Part shown: positions 45,155-50,445 of the stretch, piece by piece
How the letters are laid out: every line of letters begins with the position of its first letter
Position numbering within the stretch: the stretch's first letter is position 1
From: a virus
IMG/VR virus record: IMGVR_UViG_3300036858_000014
Span: 1 to 50,445 of that record
Reading direction: 5' to 3' (one strand)
Length of the DNA: 50,445 bases
The notes under the pieces: generated by a model
The model's database searches: none
What the model was told of the DNA's origin: nothing
The model's input: only the letters and a program-made list of their open reading frames with translations
Program-made: the position numbers and the translations under genes

Positions 45155-47715
45155 TAACCAATCCCCCTTACAGCGCGACTAATCGCATTTGCGGCGCTCA
45201 TGCCTTGCGCCCCGTTACTAATGTTTTGCATGATGTTGAGCATATAGTTGTTCGTTGTCATTGGGCTAGGGCTTGCACCCCCTCCCATCATTGTATCTGG
45301 TAATGGGGCGGTTGCGCCACTCCCCCCGAACGCGGTAGTCGTTCCCGCCGCGCCTGTGTTGATTGCAGCGAACGCCCCGGTTGCTTGCCCTTGAAACGTG
45401 GTGCTTGCTAGCCCTGCATTTGTAAACGCGGTTTCGAGGGTTTCAAGCCATGTAATGACAAACGGGAAATTTTCATCAGCACTAGTTTTGACGAGGGAGA
45501 AATCATCAACGATGGTATTGCCGCTTACGACGGTTGTAATCGTGTCGCCTAGTCCTTCCATCGCATCGCCCGCGCTTTGTGCATTCAAGGATATACTGCT
45601 ATCCATGATATTCGCGCCCTGCTGCATTTGGGTAATCGCGGTAATGAAATCCTGATTACTCGCCATTGCTGCTAAAGCGGCGGCGCTTGCCGCGTCTTGC
45701 GCGTCAACGGTTGCGCCTGCAATAGCGCTTGACGCATCCGCTATTTGCTGTGCTGTAACCAGTTGGGTCGATAGATCATCACCCGCTGCGCTGGCTTGGG
45801 CGCTGCCTGCTACCGTACCGCCTATCGCGGTCGATAGATCATCCTCAGCAGCACGAGACACACTGGCAGCGGCAAGCGTTACAGCGGTATCGATTTGCTG
45901 TTGTAAGGCTTCGGTGTTAATCCCCAACTCAACAGGGACTTCAACCTGTGCTGCTAGCGCAGGATTGATTGCAGTAGCAACACCGCCCAAGAATCCCAAA
46001 CTGTCAGCACCGCTTACGGTTGTTGTCGCTTGCCCTGCCCCGCTAACGATGTTCTGTGCTTGTGCTGTGTTACCCGCGTCAATAGCGCTGTTAACGGCAG
46101 TACTTGCAATTTGTCCAATGGTTTCAGGGTCAACACCCCGCGCCATTGCTTGGCTAATCAGGTCGGTTACTTCGTCAGCGTTGGCAACCTGCAAATCAAA
46201 CTCAAGCTGCTGCGCTCCTAGTCGCGCGATTTCTGCACGGGTAGAGGTTGCATCTTTGCCAAGTAATTCCTGTAAGCCCGCAATGACTTCTAGAAATTGA
46301 ATGATAAAATTACCAAATACACCTTCCAGCTTCGTGAACTCATCATCAAAACCAAGCGGTTCAAGTCCTATTTTAATGGCTTCACTTAACGTAGACCCGG
46401 CCTGAATTTCGTCAACGGTTGTTTGTACGGCAGTTTTAATCGCTTCCAGTTTGCCATCCAAATCAATCGCATCTGATGACAGCAGATTACCCGCTTCAAC
46501 GTTAATGGTATTGAATAGTTCGGTAAACGCTACGCCTAAGTTATCGTTTAGAAACGTGGAGATTTCAGCTGCACGGCCTTCAATCTGGTCAAATGTAATA
46601 GCCGTTGGGTCAAGCCCAAACACACTACCCATGAAATCTTCGGTTTGTGTACCGAAGATATTCGCTAATGCGGCCTGCTGTTCGCCCGCTTGGGTCTGGT
46701 CATTCATCCCCTGAATAGCGCTAATGACGCCATTAAAGAACTCAACGCCCGTCAGTTCACCCGCTTGGAATGCCGCCGCCTCATCTGCTAACCCTAAGTT
46801 AGCAAGACTCTCTTGCGCGGCGGTTTCTTCAGGGTTGCTAACACGGATTTGGAACTCACGGAATAGATCGGCTACCCTGTCGGTGTTATCAAAACCCGCT
46901 TCTAGACCACTGTTGAATAGGCTTAAGACTTCATCAGCCGTTGCACCGAAGTTTGAAAATGTAGAACTGTATTCAATGAGCGAGTCTAGAAAATCGTCGC
47001 GTCTGTTTGCCCCGCCCACTACACCCGCCGCGATGATGTCACTGGCCTCAGTTGCATTTTCTGCCAACCCATTTAAGACCAGTGCGTTTTGTGCAACGGC
47101 GATTTGGGCAAGGTCGGCATCTTGACCCATTGCTGTGAACGCATCCCGCGCGGCTAACGCACCATAAGCTGCATTGTTCAGTTCATCGGCTTCAACACCA
47201 ATAGACTTGAGTTGATTGATGAATACCGCCGCTTCCTCAGTGCTCTCAAAGAATGCGTCAGTAAACAACTGCTGTGCAAGTGCTAAATCTTCAGGGTTAA
47301 ACTCACCCGTTGGGATACTCAGTAACCCCTCGGCGCGTTGGTTGCCTAACACCTGTCCTACACCGGGAAGGTTAGCCAGTGTGTCAATGATACCCGTTAG
47401 ATTCGCAGGAACGTTTAGCGCAAGATTAATAACCGATAGATTGCGAATTTGTTCAAGTAAATCCTGTACCTCTTGCACTTCGGTATCATCAGCGTTGACC
47501 TTAACCTCAGGCGTTTCGCTGCCTAAGTCGTCAATGGCACGCGCGGCGCTGGCAATTTCGCCATTGTCAACGTTAACCTTAACGTCAACCGTACCGCCTA
47601 AATCGTCAAGCGCCTTGTCCATCCGGTTTGCATCGGCAATCACCGAATCATAGGCGCTATCCCATTTGCTGGTATCTAAGACAACTTCCGCGCCCGCTTG
47701 TGGTAATTTCGCCAT
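45154..47715 (-). CDS. Tail tape measure protein (853 aa)
   Basis: The longest gene of the tail module, helical and rich in Ala, Gln, Asn and Thr, with few hydrophobic membrane segments. It begins MAKLPQAGAEVVLDTSKWDSA and shows long repeating heptad-like stretches. At about 1.5 angstrom per residue, it predicts a tail near 125-130 nm. No peptidase or lytic domain is visible. TAATG couples it to the chaperone frame upstream. Confidence 0.85.
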   Translation of the reverse strand: MAKLPQAGAEVVLDTSKWDSAYDSVIADANRMDKALDDLGGTVDVKVNVDNGEIASAARAIDDLGSETPEVKVNADDTEVQEVQDLLEQIRNLSVINLALNVPANLTGIIDTLANLPGVGQVLGNQRAEGLLSIPTGEFNPEDLALAQQLFTDAFFESTEEAAVFINQLKSIGVEADELNNAAYGALAARDAFTAMGQDADLAQIAVAQNALVLNGLAENATEASDIIAAGVVGGANRRDDFLDSLIEYSSTFSNFGATADEVLSLFNSGLEAGFDNTDRVADLFREFQIRVSNPEETAAQESLANLGLADEAAAFQAGELTGVEFFNGVISAIQGMNDQTQAGEQQAALANIFGTQTEDFMGSVFGLDPTAITFDQIEGRAAEISTFLNDNLGVAFTELFNTINVEAGNLLSSDAIDLDGKLEAIKTAVQTTVDEIQAGSTLSEAIKIGLEPLGFDDEFTKLEGVFGNFIIQFLEVIAGLQELLGKDATSTRAEIARLGAQQLEFDLQVANADEVTDLISQAMARGVDPETIGQIASTAVNSAIDAGNTAQAQNIVSGAGQATTTVSGADSLGFLGGVATAINPALAAQVEVPVELGINTEALQQQIDTAVTLAAASVSRAAEDDLSTAIGGTVAGSAQASAAGDDLSTQLVTAQQIADASSAIAGATVDAQDAASAAALAAMASNQDFITAITQMQQGANIMDSSISLNAQSAGDAMEGLGDTITTVVSGNTIVDDFSLVKTSADENFPFVITWLETLETAFTNAGLASTTFQGQATGAFAAINTGAAGTTTAFGGSGATAPLPDTMMGGGASPSPMTTNNYMLNIMQNISNGAQGMSAANAISRAVRGIG

Positions 47716-48041
47716 TATTTCCTGCGTCCGTTCCCTTGTTTAGCCCGTTTCTCGGCTTCTTTTTGGCGCTCATACGCGCGTACACCCGCCTGAAAGTTTT
47801 GCACCCAAATGTGCGCAGTCATCATGGCGCGGTCATCGCGCGGTAAGCGGTAGTAATCGCCCGGCGGAATACCCCATTCCTTAGCCGTTTGCATTTCGAT
47901 TGCGCCAAAATCGCTACTAAACTGGGCTTGCTTGGGTTTCGGGTGCTGGCTTGGGTGTCTTAACTCGCCCGTTAGATACTTGTCGAGGGGGCTTTTGTTC
48001 ATTTTGTAGTCGAAAAATGCGGATGCCATCCGCAATTTCAC
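47715..48041 (-). CDS. Tail assembly chaperone, gpT-like frameshift extension
   Basis: This frame continues the gpG-like gene after a +1 shift. Its useful part ends EWGIPPGDYYRLPRDDRAMM, typical of the T half of tail chaperones. The internal ATGs lack ribosome sites, so it is probably made as a fusion. Candidate slip points on the minus strand are TTT-CGA at 48015-48010 and CCC-CCT at 47991-47986. The fused protein would recruit the tape measure. Confidence 0.75.
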   Translation of the reverse strand: MKLRMASAFFDYKMNKSPLDKYLTGELRHPSQHPKPKQAQFSSDFGAIEMQTAKEWGIPPGDYYRLPRDDRAMMTAHIWVQNFQAGVRAYERQKEAEKRAKQGNGRRK

Positions 48042-48525
48042 CCCCTGTCAGCGGGAGCAAGGTATGACCCGCCCGCACTACCGCCCCCACGTCTTGCACG
48101 GTGAGCAAAATAGCGTGTTTAAGTGTTGCCGCCCATTCGTTCGTAGGCATCGGAACAATGCCGCGCTTCATTTCGACTACACGCGCGTAAATCTTGACCA
48201 GATTGTCACGCCCCATCGGGCTATCAACGAATCCCGCAAAGAACATATCCGTTATGTACTCCGAAATGAGCGCTTCGTGCTCCGCTTTTGCAACCGCGAA
48301 AGCGTCGGTTTGTTCACCGCTGCCCTGCTGACCGGGAAATAGCGCCTCATCGTCAGCAATTGCGGTCGCAAAGTCTTGCGGATTCGGTTCTGGATACTGT
48401 TTTCTACCCGCCTTGCGTAGGTTTTGCTGGTCGGCTAGGGTCATTGGGTTGACCCATAACACCACGCCCGTTGACGTGGTGATTTCAGTAGCCCCCGGTA
48501 AAGGGGGCAATAACGTTTCGCTCAT
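47917..48525 (-). CDS. Tail assembly chaperone, gpG-like (202 aa)
   Basis: The N-terminal part LLPPLPGATEITTSTGVVLWVNP and NPMTLADQQNLRKAG suits the G chaperone that follows the tail tube. It is preceded by AGAGGA and lies 18 bases after the tube gene. It overlaps the downstream frame by 125 bases, the hallmark arrangement of frameshifted tail chaperones. The stop-containing version should be the more abundant product. Confidence 0.8.
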   Translation of the reverse strand: MSETLLPPLPGATEITTSTGVVLWVNPMTLADQQNLRKAGRKQYPEPNPQDFATAIADDEALFPGQQGSGEQTDAFAVAKAEHEALISEYITDMFFAGFVDSPMGRDNLVKIYARVVEMKRGIVPMPTNEWAATLKHAILLTVQDVGAVVRAGHTLLPLTGGEIADGIRIFRLQNEQKPPRQVSNGRVKTPKPAPETQASPV

Positions 48526-48543
48526 TGTGCTGTCCTCTTTCGA

Positions 48544-50133
48544 TTAGATACCCGGTTCAAGCTTCCCGATAAAGGCGTAAGTCTCGTGAACTTCGCCGCC
48601 CGTGAGTGCAAAGTTGATGTTCGGTGTTGGGGCGATACTGTTAATCCCAAAGTTACCGGGGCTGGTATATCCCCCGATGACTTCCCACTGCCCACCGCCG
48701 CCTGATACGTCGCGCAACACACGGCTGTTACCGTTGCTGTTGGTCTGTACCATCCATAACATCGTACCTTTATAGCCTGCAAATTTCAAATCTGCCACTG
48801 AACCACTGCCCGAATCGGCAAATGTCACCAGTTCAAATAGCGGCAAACTCCCGCTTAAACGGAAGTTGTCTTTCAACGTGCGGTAGACCAGCCCGGTCGC
48901 AGTGCCAATGTAGGCATCACCCGGTACGCCCGGACGCATCGCAACCACGTTGAAATTCGCAGTCACCGCCGCGCCACCGACCGCAGTCCGCACCGTGACA
49001 AGGGTTAGCGTTTGGGTTGCGCCGTTGTCACGAATGAGTACCGCCGCGCCACTTGCACCAACTGCCATCCCGGTTGTTTTATCGCTAAAGCTGATGCTGT
49101 TAAGGGTCTGAGTTGTCAGCCCGCCAGACGAAAGTGCCGTCCAAGACAACCCCGCGTCAGTCGATTTGTAGATATACCCGTTGGCAGCGCAAGCGTAAAC
49201 CGTCTGACTATCGGTTGCGAACAAGGCGCGCGGGTAATTCGGGGCTGTAAAGCCAGTGGTTGACAAGCTCCAAGGATTAACCGCCCCCGTCTGAATATCC
49301 TCAAATGCAGCGTAAGCTACACCTGCTGTCGGCAGTGCGACCAGCGCGGTTTCACGTCCGTTAAGGTTCACCCGTACCACGTCCAAAGCGTCAGCATTCG
49401 GCGCGGCGTTGATGTAGTTACCGCTTACGGTTGTTGTCCAATTTGTACCGCCGTCTTCAGTGAACAGAAAACGGGCGGTTGCAATCGATTGATAACCCGG
49501 TGTGCTGTCGCGGTCGGTCACTGCCCAAAAGCGCCGTGTGCCATCGCTTTCGCTCCCGAAACAATCGCCCACACATTTCACGCTGTCAACATTAATCACC
49601 TTATTGATAGCGAAGTCGGATACTGTACCGGATAAGTCAGCATGGCGCAGTTTCATCCATGTACTTAACGTGGGTGAAAAGGTTGTATCAAACGTCCGCA
49701 TGATGTCATCAACCGCACCGCCGCCCTCTGCAAACTTTGCAATGGGGTTATCGAACGCGGTACTAGTCACGTTGCCATCATCGTATTCAAGCCCAACGTT
49801 ATAGTTGAGGATGCTCAAATTACCACAGCGCTGTAAAACCACAAGGTCAAATGGACAGTTGCCAATGGCGTTTTGCAGATACATACGCGGTAAATCAGGG
49901 CGGATTGATATTGTTGTTGTAAACGGCGCGGGGTCGCCTGATTTGAACGCGCCTAAATAGACGGTATTTCCAAACGCGTCTAACCCAAAGCGCTGCTCAA
50001 CATCCGCCGCGCCGCCTGTTGGCCCGTCTACAGCTGCGCCGTCTTGGTCAAATACGCGCCACTTATTTCCCGGCCCACCGGGGCGAATGAAAGTAGCGGT
50101 AAACTCCCGTGCATTTTGAAATGGAACACTCAT
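48544..50133 (-). CDS. Tail tube protein with beta-propeller-like repeats (529 aa)
   Basis: Located between neck protein and chaperones, the tube position. The first ~190 residues are a plausible tube domain. From about 200 to 480 there are BNR/YCF48-like blades: FTEDGGTNWTTTVSG, GYIYKSTDAGLSWTALSSGG, then AVLIRDNGATQTLTL, each with the Asp-box-like S/D-x-D-x-G-x-x-W core. Such a propeller would decorate the tail outside. AGGAG precedes the ATG. Alternatively the gene encodes only a decoration and the tube is elsewhere. Confidence 0.65.
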   Translation of the reverse strand: MSVPFQNAREFTATFIRPGGPGNKWRVFDQDGAAVDGPTGGAADVEQRFGLDAFGNTVYLGAFKSGDPAPFTTTISIRPDLPRMYLQNAIGNCPFDLVVLQRCGNLSILNYNVGLEYDDGNVTSTAFDNPIAKFAEGGGAVDDIMRTFDTTFSPTLSTWMKLRHADLSGTVSDFAINKVINVDSVKCVGDCFGSESDGTRRFWAVTDRDSTPGYQSIATARFLFTEDGGTNWTTTVSGNYINAAPNADALDVVRVNLNGRETALVALPTAGVAYAAFEDIQTGAVNPWSLSTTGFTAPNYPRALFATDSQTVYACAANGYIYKSTDAGLSWTALSSGGLTTQTLNSISFSDKTTGMAVGASGAAVLIRDNGATQTLTLVTVRTAVGGAAVTANFNVVAMRPGVPGDAYIGTATGLVYRTLKDNFRLSGSLPLFELVTFADSGSGSVADLKFAGYKGTMLWMVQTNSNGNSRVLRDVSGGGGQWEVIGGYTSPGNFGINSIAPTPNINFALTGGEVHETYAFIGKLEPGI

Positions 50134-50145
50134 GTTGCAATACTC

Positions 50146-50445
50146 CTAGCGGTTTGCTTTTGTATAACCACGTTCGATAGCCGCTTGCATTCGTTCATCT
50201 AGCGGCGGGTCTAACTCATCTAACAAGGTTTCTGAAAACTTGCGGGCTTCTGTACCGGGATGTTTCACAACTGTCTTTTGAACCCATGCCCCGCTTGCCG
50301 TTCCCGTCCCTACATTTGCCCGCGCAACGGGGGCAGTACGGGCGCTGTAACCTGTCTGGAATTTGAGCAGCGGTACGTTTTTAGCGGCGATGATATGCGG
50401 GCGCGTACCCTGATCGACATATGTCCAGATTTTTTTGTGTATCCC
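50146..50445 (-). CDS. HK97 gp10-like neck protein (C-terminal part of the gene at 1-331)
   Basis: Second piece of the gene split by the arbitrary circle opening. It reads from the shared overlap region to a TAG at 50148-50146, ending RMQAAIERGYTKANR. Joined to 331-1 it makes one 167-residue protein. Confidence 0.85.
   Translation of the reverse strand, partial: GIHKKIWTYVDQGTRPHIIAAKNVPLLKFQTGYSARTAPVARANVGTGTASGAWVQKTVVKHPGTEARKFSETLLDELDPPLDERMQAAIERGYTKANR
50319..50445. repeat. Terminal direct overlap, right copy
   Basis: Identical to 1-127. The length of 127 is a common assembler word size, supporting a closed circle or circularly permuted phage. Confidence 0.97.

Noticed and set aside
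46724-47125. Long plus-strand open frames opposite the tape measure and other late genes
   Set aside because: They lack ribosome sites and follow codon structure of the opposite gene; treated as shadows.
1-50445. CRISPR array
   Set aside because: No regularly spaced repeats of suitable length; the 13-bp iterons and 29-bp repeat do not form repeat-spacer series.
1-50445. Integrase, transposase or insertion sequence
   Set aside because: No protein shows tyrosine or serine recombinase or DDE signatures; the small HTH protein at 33320 alone is not evidence of integration.
50319-50445. Biological direct terminal repeat
   Set aside because: The length of 127 fits an assembler overlap and the repeat lies inside a gene that continues in frame when the circle is closed.

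Overview
The window is one complete tailed-phage genome assembled as a closed circle. Its first 127 bases are repeated exactly as its last 127 bases (1-127 = 50319-50445), and a gene that starts at 331 on the minus strand runs off the left edge and resumes at the right edge in frame. The unique length is therefore about 50,318 bp. The genes describe a siphovirus-like particle: HK97-type terminase, portal, protease and capsid genes, a tail-tube gene, a gpG/gpGT-type chaperone pair needing a ribosomal frameshift, a long tape measure, and no tail sheath gene. Shine-Dalgarno sites and sigma70-type promoters point to a bacterial host, but nothing names it. No integrase was seen, while a ParM-like actin with a ParR-like partner is present, so a plasmid-like prophage (phage-plasmid) is the simplest lifestyle guess.

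Layout, minus strand unless stated. Early/replication block (33.2 kb down to 18.7 kb): small early proteins, a Rad52-like annealing protein, a lambda-O-like initiator with internal iterons, a TOPRIM primase-helicase, an HNH/DUF3223-like protein, an ASCH protein, the ParM/ParR-like segregation pair, a VRR-NUC nuclease, an LmbU-like regulator, a tandem pair of small membrane proteins and a double-XRE zinc-ribbon regulator. A strong promoter at 18670-18699 is followed at once by an intrinsic terminator, which resembles the lambda pR'-tR' arrangement. Late block (18.5 kb down through 1 and round to 37.6 kb): virion adhesin/decoration-like proteins, TerS, TerL, portal-MuF fusion, a hypothetical gene, protease-scaffold fusion, major capsid protein, then a roughly 9 kb glycan cassette (five glycosyltransferases, a methyltransferase, a lipoprotein and several tiny membrane proteins), a probable connector, an internal terminator, the gp10-like neck protein, a tail-tube protein carrying beta-propeller-like repeats, chaperones, tape measure, two tail-tip proteins, membrane proteins, and a lysis pair (TIM-barrel glycosidase and holin-like protein).

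Plus-strand genes form three islands: a control/early block (33.3-36.8 kb) that diverges from the replication block across a palindrome covering both -35 boxes and ends with a Bro-N-like antirepressor; a three-gene moron-like cassette with its own promoter and terminator (39.64-40.52 kb); and a single gene at 41.8 kb. Two gene-free stretches (37.14-37.66 and 39.31-39.70 kb) are packed with short promoter-to-terminator units that look like small RNAs, one of them holding a tRNA-like fold. An 18-bp palindrome (TGTCATGNYGNAATGACA, arms GTCAT-N6-ATGAC) recurs at seven dispersed places, far above chance. The most promising candidates for something undescribed are this dispersed site family, the small-RNA units, and the glycan cassette embedded among virion genes.
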